DNA from: a virus
Reading direction: 5' to 3' (one strand)
DNA: 64,000 nt
IMG/VR virus record: IMGVR_UViG_3300018432_000290
Span: 1 to 64,000 of that record
Under the pieces are notes generated by a model that had not been told where the DNA came from, ran no database searches, and saw nothing but the letters and a program-made list of their open reading frames with translations. Below are positions 1 to 6,853 of the stretch, one piece after another; the stretch's first letter is position 1; each line of letters opens with the position of its first letter. Both the position numbers and the translations under genes were made by a program.

Positions 1-155
<155 letters not shown>

Positions 156-542
156 TCAACCACGGGGGCTCCCGGGGTCGGCCAGCTGGAACAGCGCGGG
201 GCCCTGGCCGTTGGCCCGGTTGCGGGCTCGGGTGGCCGCGTGCTGGGGGCGGTCCATGGTCAGGTGGCACAGCTGGCACAGCGCCAGCACGTCGGCCGGG
301 TCCCGGGTGGCCAGGGCGGTGCCGGGCAAGTGGGCCGTGGTGAGCACCACGTCGGACCCGGTGATGGGGCTGGGTTCCCCCTGGACCGCCGGGCAGCGTT
401 CCCCGTCGTGGGGCGCGTGACGCCGGGACCCGCACTGCCCGGTGCACTCACAGCGCCCGCCGGCGCGCTGGTGCTTGATGTGGGCCGAGAACTGGTCCCA
501 GCCCGGTCCGTAGGCCCGCCGCTGGTCAGCGCTCAGCGGCAC
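156..542 (-). CDS. HNH endonuclease
   Basis: A 128-residue protein with a GTG start that overlaps the upstream gene by 17 bases. It has an N-terminal Cys cluster (CECTGQC), then a beta-beta-alpha-metal core: the His of TTAHLPG, a D-x-L-A-L-C-x-x-C-H zinc knuckle (LCQLCHL), and a final His in RPQHA. In HK97-like phages such enzymes sit next to the terminase genes and help cut concatemers at cos. It is the last gene of the left minus-strand run; if the window ends join, it would lie directly upstream of the small terminase, its usual place. The middle N of H-N-H appears to be Asp (DPADVLALC). The stop codon touches the artefactual G-run. Confidence 0.8.
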   Translation of the reverse strand: MPLSADQRRAYGPGWDQFSAHIKHQRAGGRCECTGQCGSRRHAPHDGERCPAVQGEPSPITGSDVVLTTAHLPGTALATRDPADVLALCQLCHLTMDRPQHAATRARNRANGQGPALFQLADPGSPRG

Positions 543-678
543 GGCGGCGCTCCTGCTCCATCAGCTCCAGGTGGCCCGGTTCCCAGGCCAGGCAGCACGT
601 GTTGCAGTGCAGGTCCCCGGTGGGCTTGTGCCGCGCGAGCCGGCGCGAGCACTGGGGACAGGTGGGGACCTCGTTCAC
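526..678 (-). CDS. small zinc-ribbon protein
   Basis: A 50-residue protein with a GTG start. Two Cys pairs, CPQC and CNTC, lie about 20 residues apart, the spacing of a zinc ribbon. The gene overlaps both neighbours by a few bases and so is translationally coupled to the HNH gene. Function unknown; a nucleic-acid-binding accessory to the HNH enzyme is possible but only inferred from position. Confidence 0.65.
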   Translation of the reverse strand: MNEVPTCPQCSRRLARHKPTGDLHCNTCCLAWEPGHLELMEQERRRAAER

Positions 679-917
679 CGTGGCCCCCGCAGCGCGGCCA
701 GCGCGCGCCTGACGCGCGCCAGCGTCCCTCGAGCGCGGGTGGTGTCCACGTCCACCACCACCGGGTGGACCACCCGCACCTCCACGCGGGGCGGCACCTG
801 GGCGGCCACGTACGCGGGCCAGCGCACGCACCCGCACTGGTGGTGCTGGCCGTGGGTGATCCACCCCACGTCACAGCACGTGGGGGTGTCGCGCGGCAAC
901 CGCGGCAGGTCGCTCAC
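675..917 (-). CDS. small Cys/His-rich hypothetical protein
   Basis: An 80-residue protein with a GTG start behind a GAGGAG ribosome-binding sequence. The N-terminal half is rich in Cys and His (TCCDV, HGQHHQCGC), consistent with metal binding. The C-terminal half is strand-forming (VEVRVVHPVVVDVDTT) followed by a basic tail. It overlaps both neighbours by four bases. I do not recognise the family. Confidence 0.55.
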   Translation of the reverse strand: MSDLPRLPRDTPTCCDVGWITHGQHHQCGCVRWPAYVAAQVPPRVEVRVVHPVVVDVDTTRARGTLARVRRALAALRGPR

Positions 918-1279
918 GGCTCCTCCCGGTGGAACACCTCGCGCGTGATCTCCTGCTCCAGCCCGTCCACGGCGTGCTTCATGCGCGCCAGCCCTTCCGG
1001 GGTGGCCAGCTCCGCGAACGTGGCTTGCCCGTCCGGGGAGTCGGCCCAGGCCTGGGCCTCCGCGGTGGTGGCGTCGAACTCCCCCCGGAGCACCCGCGTG
1101 GCCAGGGCGTGGCGGTGGTCGTCCTTGAGGGCTTCGGCCAGGGCCAGCTGGGGGAACACCAGCGGGGACAGGAAGTCGTGGAACTCGTCGCGCTCGGCGC
1201 GCTCGATCAGTCTGGCCATCTTGGGGCTGGGCTTCTGCTCGCGCAGCACTGCCACCAGCCGGGCCGTGGACTCGTTCAC
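914..1279 (-). CDS. hypothetical protein
   Basis: A 121-residue, mainly helical, acidic protein with a GTG start and four-base overlaps on both sides. No Cys motif, membrane segment or known catalytic signature is visible. It belongs to the tightly packed early operon between the ASCH and HNH genes. Confidence 0.6.
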   Translation of the reverse strand: MNESTARLVAVLREQKPSPKMARLIERAERDEFHDFLSPLVFPQLALAEALKDDHRHALATRVLRGEFDATTAEAQAWADSPDGQATFAELATPEGLARMKHAVDGLEQEITREVFHREEP

Positions 1280-1752
1280 GCGGCACGCTCCAGTTGGATC
1301 AGCACGGCCCCGGGCAGGCGCCACAGCCCCTGCTGGCCGCGCATCTTGATGGCCGGGTCGATGGGGCGGGGGTGGGCCAGCACCAGGTGGAAGGCCACGC
1401 TGGTGCGTCGCCCGTAGCTGTATTCCCGGTCCCCCCACGGCGCGCAGCAGGTGGCCACCCCCGGCACCTGGGCGGCCGGGTGGCAGTCCACCAGGTCCAC
1501 CAGCGCGATCAGGTGGCCCAGCTCCCCGTCGGTGTAGTCCGCGGCCAGCGGGCGGCGCTTCATGGCCTTGCGCACCCTGGGGTCGGACCCTCCCTGCTCG
1601 GAGAACGTCACCCCGGCGTGGATGGCCAGCGGGCCGCGGTAGTGGGTCATCCCGGACCGGTTGTCCACCAGCTTGTGCCCGCTGGCGATCAGACCGGCCC
1701 ACGGTTGGCGCACGGTCAAGGCGCGCACCTCGTCCACGTCCGGGCTCAACAT
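1276..1752 (-). CDS. ASCH domain protein
   Basis: A 158-residue protein. The start ALTVRQPWAGLIASGHK is the hallmark opening of ASCH (PUA-like) domains: a strand, QPWA, then a helix with the conserved G-x-K. Later strands carry GPLAIHAG and LIALVDLVDCH, also typical. ASCH proteins bind RNA or modified nucleosides, and phages often carry one. Which nucleic acid this one handles cannot be told. It overlaps the upstream gene by one base and the downstream gene by four. Confidence 0.8.
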   Translation of the reverse strand: MLSPDVDEVRALTVRQPWAGLIASGHKLVDNRSGMTHYRGPLAIHAGVTFSEQGGSDPRVRKAMKRRPLAADYTDGELGHLIALVDLVDCHPAAQVPGVATCCAPWGDREYSYGRRTSVAFHLVLAHPRPIDPAIKMRGQQGLWRLPGAVLIQLERAA

Positions 1753-2024
1753 CAGCTCACCTCTCGGGGGTCGAAGGCCTGGGGGGCGTCGATCTCATCC
1801 GGCACGGTCAGCACGCCCACCGCCCCCGTCTTGGCCTTCATGTCCTCGGCCAGCCTGGCGTACGCGGCCACCTGGGACAGCGGCACACGGTCGAACACGA
1901 TCAGGAACCCGCCGGCGTCGTCGGGCACCGGCAGCACCCGCATGCGTACGGGGACGGTGCGGGCGGTGCGCTCGGAGTACGGCTGGGACGGCTGGTGGTC
2001 CCGGTGGGGGTAGGGGTCGATCAT
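1752..2024 (-). CDS. hypothetical protein
   Basis: A 90-residue protein whose ATG follows the 13-bp CACCACCGAGGAG element at 2030-2042 with a 5-base gap, so this start is well supported. The N-terminus is polar; a strand-rich middle (VRMRVLPVPDDAGGFLIVF) precedes a helix. Family not recognised. Confidence 0.65.
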   Translation of the reverse strand: MIDPYPHRDHQPSQPYSERTARTVPVRMRVLPVPDDAGGFLIVFDRVPLSQVAAYARLAEDMKAKTGAVGVLTVPDEIDAPQAFDPREVS

Positions 2025-2311
2025 GGGTTCTCCTCGGTGGTGTCGGCAGGCCGGGACCCTGGGCCCAGCCCGTGGCGCTTGACGGTGGGGGAACCCCGGG
2101 CCCGGATGCGTTCCCGCTGGACCCGCTCCCAGTCGCGGTCGCGCATGCGTTCGTGCAGGGCCTGGCCCATGGCCGTGGCCCGCTGTTCCGCGCGCACCTT
2201 GGCCCGCTCGTGGACGCTGGCGGTCAGGGTGGCCACCACGGACACCAGCCCGATCACCCCCAGCAGCCAGGCCAGCCCGTCCAGGGACGTCACGGGCAGC
2301 ACCGAGGCCAT
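2021..2311 (-). CDS. small membrane protein
   Basis: About 96 residues. One hydrophobic segment (LAWLLGVIGLVSVVATL) near the N-terminus is followed by a highly charged amphipathic helix rich in Arg and Glu. The end reads TTEENP, which is the 13-bp element read as protein, so this gene's tail carries the ribosome-binding signal of the next one. The start could be the GTG three bases upstream (2314). Function unknown. Confidence 0.6.
   Translation of the reverse strand: MASVLPVTSLDGLAWLLGVIGLVSVVATLTASVHERAKVRAEQRATAMGQALHERMRDRDWERVQRERIRARGSPTVKRHGLGPGSRPADTTEENP
2030..2042 (-). promoter_or_regulatory. start-associated 13-bp element
   Basis: CACCACCGAGGAG on the minus strand, 5 bases before the ATG at 2024. 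GAGGAG is the Shine-Dalgarno part; the CACCACC extension recurs in front of many genes of this genome. Confidence 0.75.
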
Positions 2312-2541
2312 CACAGGTACCGGTCCAGGGGCTGGATGGTCAGCAGCTGGCGCGGGGGCGGGAACAGCTCCTCCATCACGGCCGCGTCCACGCAGAACTC
2401 ACAGTCACAGCCCTCCCCCAGCTCGGCCACGCACGGGGGTTCCTCCAGCGCGGCCAGCTCCTCCAGCACCTGGTCCAGGTTCACGGGGGACGGCCACGGC
2501 CCGGGAGACCACTGGTGCCCGGCCCAGGGGTCCCGGGTCAC
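2311..2541 (-). CDS. hypothetical acidic protein
   Basis: A 76-residue protein with a GTG start inside a GTGA overlap with the upstream gene. A Cys cluster (CDCEFC, plus an earlier Cys) sits in a strongly acidic helical stretch. It overlaps the downstream membrane-protein gene by one base (TGATG). No family recognised. Confidence 0.55.
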   Translation of the reverse strand: MTRDPWAGHQWSPGPWPSPVNLDQVLEELAALEEPPCVAELGEGCDCEFCVDAAVMEELFPPPRQLLTIQPLDRYL

Positions 2542-2939
2542 GGGGTGGTCCCGGCGGCGGGGGCCTGCGGACTCACCACGCGCACCACCAGGTGGCGTCC
2601 CGGGGGGCACGGCCACAGGGCGGCGGTCACGTAGTCCGGGTCCCCGTCCGGTTCCACCACGGCCGCGGTGCAGGGCTCGCACACGGTGATGGTGCCGGTG
2701 GGGCAGTTCTCGCGGGCCTCCGGGTGGTGGCAGGCCCCCAGCGCGCACAGGGTGGACGGCAGGATGCGCAGCTCCACGGGGCGGTGGTGGTCGGTCATCA
2801 GCAGCTCCAGACGGGACACCGGGGGGCACCGGCGCAGGGCATCACACGTGGCCAGGCACTGGGCCGAGCAGTAGCGGTCGGCCCCCTGGGGGGTGGGAAG
2901 GCACCGGCACGCGGGCCGGGCGCACACCGCCGAGCTCAC
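2538..2939 (-). CDS. Cys-rich hypothetical protein
   Basis: A 133-residue protein with a GTG start. About ten Cys residues form several clusters: CARPAC and CSAQC near the N-terminus, then C-x-x-GACHH and CEPC in the middle, so two zinc sites are likely. The C-terminal part is strand-rich (GRHLVVRVV). Four-base overlaps on both sides tie it to the RuvC-like resolvase operon. Function unknown. Confidence 0.6.
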   Translation of the reverse strand: MSSAVCARPACRCLPTPQGADRYCSAQCLATCDALRRCPPVSRLELLMTDHHRPVELRILPSTLCALGACHHPEARENCPTGTITVCEPCTAAVVEPDGDPDYVTAALWPCPPGRHLVVRVVSPQAPAAGTTP

Positions 2940-3577
2940 CGGGCCACCGCCCGGGCCGCGATCACGCCGGGCCAGCTCATCTTGGCCAGGTGGCGGGCCT
3001 GGACCAGGGGACGCGGGCCCAGCCGGTGCCACCCCAGCCAGGCCCCCCCGATCAGGGCCAGCAGTCCCCCGTCCACCTGGTCGGTGTCCGGGGCCATCAC
3101 CCCCGGCCACAGCTGTTGCAAGGCGTAGGCCAGCTGGTCGTCGGTGGCGTTGCCGCGGTCACAGGCCCACTGCTTGAGGTGCATGGGGTTCACCCGCGCG
3201 GTGGGGATGCCGCGGGTGGCCAGCAGCTTGCGCACGCTCCACCAGTACCCGGACCCCTCGTGGGCGTTGGGGCTCTTGACCCCGAACGCCGGGCCCTCCA
3301 GCACCACCAGGGCCACGTCCCGGGGGGTGGCGGTGGCCGTGTGCCCGCAGCTGGCACACGTGGTGCGCTCCCCGGCCGGCACGGTGCGCCGGGCCATGCG
3401 CGTGAACCGGGCGGCGGTCTCCTCGTCGCTGGGATTGAGCGGGGGGTGGCTGCGCTCCAGCCGGGTGGTCAGGGCCACCACCTGCCCGCGCTCGAGGTCG
3501 TACGTCAGCTCCCCCACCCCGGTGCGGGCATAGCCGCTGTCGATGCCCACCACGCGCAGCTGGGACGGGCTGCTCAC
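2936..3577 (-). CDS. RuvC-like Holliday junction resolvase
   Basis: A 213-residue protein with a GTG start. It opens with VVGIDSGYARTGVGEL, the RNase H-fold strand carrying the first catalytic Asp of RuvC. The second acidic residue is in LVVLEGPAFG, and a C-terminal helix has ATDDQLAYAL with the remaining acids. A Cys pair (CASC) interrupts the fold, as in several actinophage versions. RuvC enzymes cut four-way junctions; in a phage this resolves replication and recombination branches before packaging. It fits with the RecE/RecT pair in the same transcription run. Confidence 0.8.
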   Translation of the reverse strand: MSSPSQLRVVGIDSGYARTGVGELTYDLERGQVVALTTRLERSHPPLNPSDEETAARFTRMARRTVPAGERTTCASCGHTATATPRDVALVVLEGPAFGVKSPNAHEGSGYWWSVRKLLATRGIPTARVNPMHLKQWACDRGNATDDQLAYALQQLWPGVMAPDTDQVDGGLLALIGGAWLGWHRLGPRPLVQARHLAKMSWPGVIAARAVAR

Positions 3578-3945
3578 GCCACACCCCCAGGCCCTCGCAG
3601 CACGGCCCGCACCGTGTCCAGCACCCCCTGGGCGTAGTGGGCCGCGCGGGACAGCTCGGCCTCCCGCGCGCTCGAGGACTGCACGGTGGCGGCGGCGGAC
3701 AGCCGGTCGCTGGCCACGCTGCACTGGTCCCGGATGGCCTCCACGGCCGGGGACACCGCACGCCCCGGGGGTTCGGGCGTCGGGTCGGGAGGCGCCCGGG
3801 GCGGCAGGGGGGGCGGCGGGGTGATGGGCTCTGCGGGCAGCTGGGACCCCGGGCACCGGCTGTTCCTGGGCCCGTGCACCACCGCCAGCCCGCGCTGGGT
3901 CCGGCCCACCGTGCGCCCGCAGGACGAGCAGTGTCCGGCGCGCAT
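3574..3945 (-). CDS. hypothetical protein with N-terminal zinc knuckle
   Basis: A 123-residue protein. The N-terminus carries CSSC followed by a single further Cys. A proline-rich linker (about residues 40-65) leads to an Ala-rich amphipathic helix at the C-terminus. It overlaps the resolvase gene by four bases. Possibly a nucleic-acid-binding accessory protein; family not recognised. Confidence 0.55.
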   Translation of the reverse strand: MRAGHCSSCGRTVGRTQRGLAVVHGPRNSRCPGSQLPAEPITPPPPLPPRAPPDPTPEPPGRAVSPAVEAIRDQCSVASDRLSAAATVQSSSAREAELSRAAHYAQGVLDTVRAVLRGPGGVA

Positions 3946-4172
3946 CACTGCTCACCGGGGGCGTCCGGGGGGTCCGGTTCGTCCAGGGCCAGCGTCATCA
4001 GGCGGCCCCCCAGCGGGTTGCCCAGGTCCGCCACGTGGAACGGGATGGCGTTGCCGCGCACGATGGTCTCCCCGGACAGGTGCCCGGTGGCCTCCACCAG
4101 GTCCCGCAGGTCGGCCAGGGTGACGGTGCGGTGCGCACCCTCGGCGCGGATGGACGGCAGGGACAGGGCCAT
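3945..4172 (-). CDS. hypothetical protein
   Basis: A 75-residue protein starting MALSLPSIRAEG. The sequence TVTLADLRDLVEATGHLS suggests strand-helix architecture. One-base overlaps (TGATG) with both neighbours set the start. Function unknown. Confidence 0.55.
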   Translation of the reverse strand: MALSLPSIRAEGAHRTVTLADLRDLVEATGHLSGETIVRGNAIPFHVADLGNPLGGRLMTLALDEPDPPDAPGEQ

Positions 4173-4504
4173 CAGGTGACCTCGTCCAGGCAGCCGCCCT
4201 TGGTGTGCCCCACGGGCTCGGTGCACTGCACGGCCCAGCCCGCCGGCTGGGACCGGTAGCGGTGGCCACAGATGGCCCCGGCGTACACGTCGCTGGCCGC
4301 GGTGGGGTCATGGGCCTGGTCCGGGAAGCGGGGACGCGCTGAGTCGCGTTCTGCGCTCGCGGGGTTCCCCCGGGTCCCGGGGAGGTCGTCCAGGACGTGC
4401 AGCGCGCTGTGGGGGGGCGCGGCGTCCCACCCCAGCCCTTCGCGCCCACGGCCCCGGTCACGGCCCCAGCGGACCGACAGCTCCAGGTGCAAGATCAGTT
4501 TCAT
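4172..4504 (-). CDS. hypothetical protein
   Basis: A 110-residue protein. The start is fixed by the 13-bp element at 4513-4525, eight bases upstream of the ATG. It begins with a hydrophobic strand (MKLILHLELSVRWG), continues with a polar low-complexity middle, and ends with Cys and His residues that could bind a metal (CGHRY, CTEPVGHTKGGC). Unrecognised family. Confidence 0.6.
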   Translation of the reverse strand: MKLILHLELSVRWGRDRGRGREGLGWDAAPPHSALHVLDDLPGTRGNPASAERDSARPRFPDQAHDPTAASDVYAGAICGHRYRSQPAGWAVQCTEPVGHTKGGCLDEVT

Positions 4505-4737
4505 GGTGACGTCTCCTCGGTGGTGACGGGCAGGGTCTGGGGGTGGTCGGTGCGGGCCTTGGCCAGCCGGGCCTCGTGGGCCGGGCGCATGGACAGGGGC
4601 TGGCCGTCGGGGGCCACGCACGGCTGGGACACGCCGGCGTCACACCCCTTGGGCCACCCCACGCAGTCCACGGTCTTGGCGTGGGTGTGGTCGGCCCACC
4701 AGGCCTGGGACTTGGGCCGGTGGGGGTCCCGCCTCAC
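4501..4737 (-). CDS. zinc-finger protein
   Basis: A 78-residue protein with a GTG start. The pattern VDCVGWPKGCDAG, then QPCVAPDG and MRPAHEARL, resembles the short C-x(n)-C-x(n)-C-x(n)-H zinc fingers common in actinobacterial phage proteins. It ends TTEETSP, encoded by the element that serves the next gene. Its partner is unknown. Confidence 0.6.
   Translation of the reverse strand: MRRDPHRPKSQAWWADHTHAKTVDCVGWPKGCDAGVSQPCVAPDGQPLSMRPAHEARLAKARTDHPQTLPVTTEETSP
4513..4525 (-). promoter_or_regulatory. start-associated 13-bp element
   Basis: Perfect CACCACCGAGGAG eight bases before the ATG at 4504. It also encodes the TTEET near the C-terminus of the upstream gene. Confidence 0.75.
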
Positions 4738-5987
4738 GACGCGGCCTGCTGGCTTGCGGCGGCCGCGCGCCGCGCCGCGTGGGTGGACGTCACCCCGCCG
4801 TGCTCGTTGCGGCACTGGGCACCGGCCGCCACGTCACAGTCCGGGCAGGGCACCGTCTTGGCCGGGGGAGCCGGGTCGGCCCTGCGCGGGCCGTGCCCGG
4901 TGTCCGGGCGGGGACGGTTGCGGGACAGCTGCTCGCGCCACTGCTGGTCCTCACGGTCGGCGGCGGCCACCTGGTCCCACGGGCGGGTGTGGTGATCACA
5001 GCGCACCGTGCGGGAGCGCAGATCGGTCTGGAACGGGTAGCGGTGACCGGGGGCGCGCAGCCACCCGTCCCGGTCACACCACCCGTTGCGCTGGCCGCAG
5101 GCGGCCACGGCGGCCAGTCGGTGCTCCTCGTCCAGCACTTCATCCGCCCGGGCCTGGTCCTGGGCCCCCTCGGCCGCGCGCCGCGCGCCCCCGCACGGCC
5201 CACAGTGGGGTACCTCCTCGCGGGGCCAGCCCTGGTGCTCCGGGCAGCGGGCCTGTTCGGGGTCGAGCGTCATGGGATCCACAGCTGGTGCTCCTCGGTG
5301 GTGTGCGGTGCCGGTGTCGTTCACGGAAGCCACGAGCGGCAGCTGGCGTCGGACCGGGTCCCGGTCGCGCTTCCTTCGGGGGATCCTAGGGGGGGGTGGT
5401 GAGCGGCTCCCCTCGCGCGCGGGCCCGCGCGCGGGCGCGCCCCTACGCGCCCGCGCCCCCCGGGAATCCCGGGAACCTACGGGAAGGGGACCACCTGGGT
5501 GGGACCCATTAAAGATCGAATGGGACCCATTAGCGTCCTGGTGGGACCCTTTCCCGGAGTTATCCACAGGGTCATTGGGTCCCACCTGGGTGGGACCCTT
5601 TCCGGGGTCCTCCACGGAGTTATCCACAGGATTGGGTGTCACCATGGTGGCACCCTTTCCGGGGACCGGGGCCCGCACGCGGTCCAGCTGCAGGGACCCG
5701 GTGGCCAGGTCCAGCGTGATCAGCTCGTAGGTGGTCAGGCGTCCGCGGTGGGCGGTGGACACCACCCGCGCCAGCCCCCAGTCCGCCAGGTCGGCCAGCG
5801 CGCGCTGGGCGGTGGACCGGGACCGGCACGGCTTCATCAGTCGAGCCATGGCACACGGGGTGACGCGCTGGCCCAGATGTAGCTCATCGGCCAGCACCAG
5901 CAGGGCCTTGACCGCGCGCTCGGGCAGCCCGGCGTCCATCAGGTCACTCCAGGCGTCGATCACCTGGCCGCTGTACTCACCGGCCAT
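4734..5987 (-). CDS. replication-initiator candidate (winged helix), fused in frame to a zinc-binding protein
   Basis: As sequenced this is one 417-residue frame, but it looks like two genes. Residues 1-95 form a winged-helix domain (DAGLPERAVKALLVLADE, then a recognition helix around STAQRALADLADWG). Residues 110-165 are encoded by iterons and two DnaA boxes. Residues 166-235 are low-complexity Arg/Pro/Ser. From residue 236 (GTG at 5280-5282, eight bases behind a 13-bp element) comes a Cys-rich protein with CGPCGG, CDRDGW and CPDCDVAAGAQC. One extra C in the 8-C run at 5389-5396 would create a TAG at 5387 and end the first gene at about 200 residues. A winged-helix initiator with its origin inside the gene matches lambda O; function is inferred. 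Confidence 0.6.
   Translation of the reverse strand: MAGEYSGQVIDAWSDLMDAGLPERAVKALLVLADELHLGQRVTPCAMARLMKPCRSRSTAQRALADLADWGLARVVSTAHRGRLTTYELITLDLATGSLQLDRVRAPVPGKGATMVTPNPVDNSVEDPGKGPTQVGPNDPVDNSGKGSHQDANGSHSIFNGSHPGGPLPVGSRDSRGARARRGAPARGPAREGSRSPPPPRIPRRKRDRDPVRRQLPLVASVNDTGTAHHRGAPAVDPMTLDPEQARCPEHQGWPREEVPHCGPCGGARRAAEGAQDQARADEVLDEEHRLAAVAACGQRNGWCDRDGWLRAPGHRYPFQTDLRSRTVRCDHHTRPWDQVAAADREDQQWREQLSRNRPRPDTGHGPRRADPAPPAKTVPCPDCDVAAGAQCRNEHGGVTSTHAARRAAAASQQAAS
5291..5303 (-). promoter_or_regulatory. start-associated 13-bp element inside a long frame
   Basis: Perfect CACCACCGAGGAG, eight bases before an in-frame GTG (5280-5282) and 17 before an ATG (5271-5273). Its position argues that a separate gene (about 4734-5282) begins here. 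Confidence 0.65.
5414..5454. repeat. 20-bp perfect palindrome plus overlapping 9-bp hairpin
   Basis: 5414-5433 is a perfect 20-bp GC palindrome centred on GGGCCC. It runs into a second stem, GCGGGCGCG (5431-5439) paired with CGCGCCCGC (5446-5454) across a six-base loop. It lies between the iterons and the start-associated element, in the part of the frame that reads as low-complexity protein. It may be a terminator for the initiator gene or an origin structure. Confidence 0.6.
5490..5660. other. candidate replication origin: iterons and two DnaA boxes
   Basis: Copies of GGTGGGACCC or close variants lie at 5498-5507, 5519-5528 (AATGGGACCC), 5540-5549, 5589-5598 and 5646-5655 (GGTGGCACCC), with an inverted copy at 5577-5586. 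The inverted copy and the one at 5589 form a 22-bp palindrome with a two-base centre. Perfect DnaA boxes TTATCCACA occur at 5560-5568 and 5620-5628, exactly 60 bp apart. The stretch 5508-5533 is locally AT-richer. All of this sits inside the winged-helix gene, as iterons do in lambda O. Confidence 0.7.
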
Positions 5988-6249
5988 GGGCCCTCCCCAG
6001 CAGCGTCTCGTCGGCCAGGGCCAGCACGGTCTCCACCAGTAGCTGGGGGTCCTCGTGGAGCAGGCGCAGCACTTCCAGGCGCCGCTCCCAGCGGGGGCGG
6101 GTGTGGGCCTGCATGTGCAAGGTGCCGGCCAGGTAGGTGGCCATCCCTTCCAGGTCCGCGCGGGTGGGGCCTTCCAGGTCCCGGCGGGAGGGGACGGGGA
6201 GCCGAGGGGGCGACGTGGGCGGGCCCTCGGGCTCCCACGTCACGGTCAT
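5977..6249 (-). CDS. hypothetical helical protein
   Basis: A 90-residue protein starting MTVTWEPEG. The C-terminal two thirds is helical (RRLEVLRLLHEDPQLLVET, VLALADETLLG). It overlaps the initiator start by 11 bases, so translation is probably coupled; in lambda-like layouts a helicase-loader or accessory sits beside the initiator, but no motif supports that here. Confidence 0.55.
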   Translation of the reverse strand: MTVTWEPEGPPTSPPRLPVPSRRDLEGPTRADLEGMATYLAGTLHMQAHTRPRWERRLEVLRLLHEDPQLLVETVLALADETLLGRAHGR

Positions 6250-6536
6250 GAGTCCTCGGCGTCGTCGTCGTAGGGCAGCTCCGGGTCGCGCTCGGGCTTG
6301 ACCACGTCGGTGAACTGGACGCGGTCCACGGTGATGGTGCTGGTGTGGATCACCACCCCGTCCTTGCGGATCTCGCGGCCGTCCCCGGTCACGGTCCCGG
6401 TCACGCTCAAGGTCACCTCGGCCCCGAACGGCAACGGCTCGCCCACCTCGTTGGTGGACATGCCCTTGAACTTGGCCCGGCGGTTGGGCAGCAGGGCGGG
6501 GGTGGCGTCGGCGGGGTCGACGTCGGTGTCGGTCAT
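6246..6536 (-). CDS. hypothetical strand-rich protein
   Basis: A 96-residue protein. The core alternates strands (AEVTLSVTGTVTGDG, VVIHTSTITVDRVQF) after a conserved-looking NRRAKFKGMSTNEVG, and ends in an acidic tail. Similar small proteins are common next to recombination genes in actinophages, by recollection of layout only. Function unknown. Confidence 0.6.
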   Translation of the reverse strand: MTDTDVDPADATPALLPNRRAKFKGMSTNEVGEPLPFGAEVTLSVTGTVTGDGREIRKDGVVIHTSTITVDRVQFTDVVKPERDPELPYDDDAEDS

Positions 6537-6853
6537 GGTGGGGGGCCTCCTGGGTCGGACGGGGGAGCGAACAGCGCCAGCGGATCCGTGGACTCTGGCA
6601 CTGGGTCAGGGGCTGGTCCGGGAGCGCGCGCCGGGGGACGCGCGTCCAGGTCTGCGGCGCGGGCCAGCAGCTTGCGGGCCCTGCGCACCAGCTGGTCCTC
6701 CAGGTCCGTCCCGGCCACCTTGGCCGCGTACACGGTGGACGCGATCGCGGCGCCGGCGGCATCGCCCTTCCAGTTGGCCGCGTCCTCCCAGCACGCGCGG
6801 GCCAGGGACCGGGGGGACACGGGGACCAGCTGGTGCGCGGGGCTCAACCTCAC
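6533..6853 (-). CDS. hypothetical protein downstream of RecT
   Basis: A 106-residue protein with a GTG start in a four-base overlap with recT. The helical middle (AAIASTVYAAKVAGTDLE, LVRRARKLLARAADLD) is followed by a Pro-rich tail. Operon position suggests a recombination accessory role; no family recognised. Confidence 0.55.
   Translation of the reverse strand: MRLSPAHQLVPVSPRSLARACWEDAANWKGDAAGAAIASTVYAAKVAGTDLEDQLVRRARKLLARAADLDARPPARAPGPAPDPVPESTDPLALFAPPSDPGGPPP

Noticed and set aside
240-3128. Long plus-strand frames over the left early operon
   Set aside because: Repetitive Arg/Pro/Gly translations, no ribosome-binding sequence, and they run against a tightly overlapping minus operon with good third-position GC.
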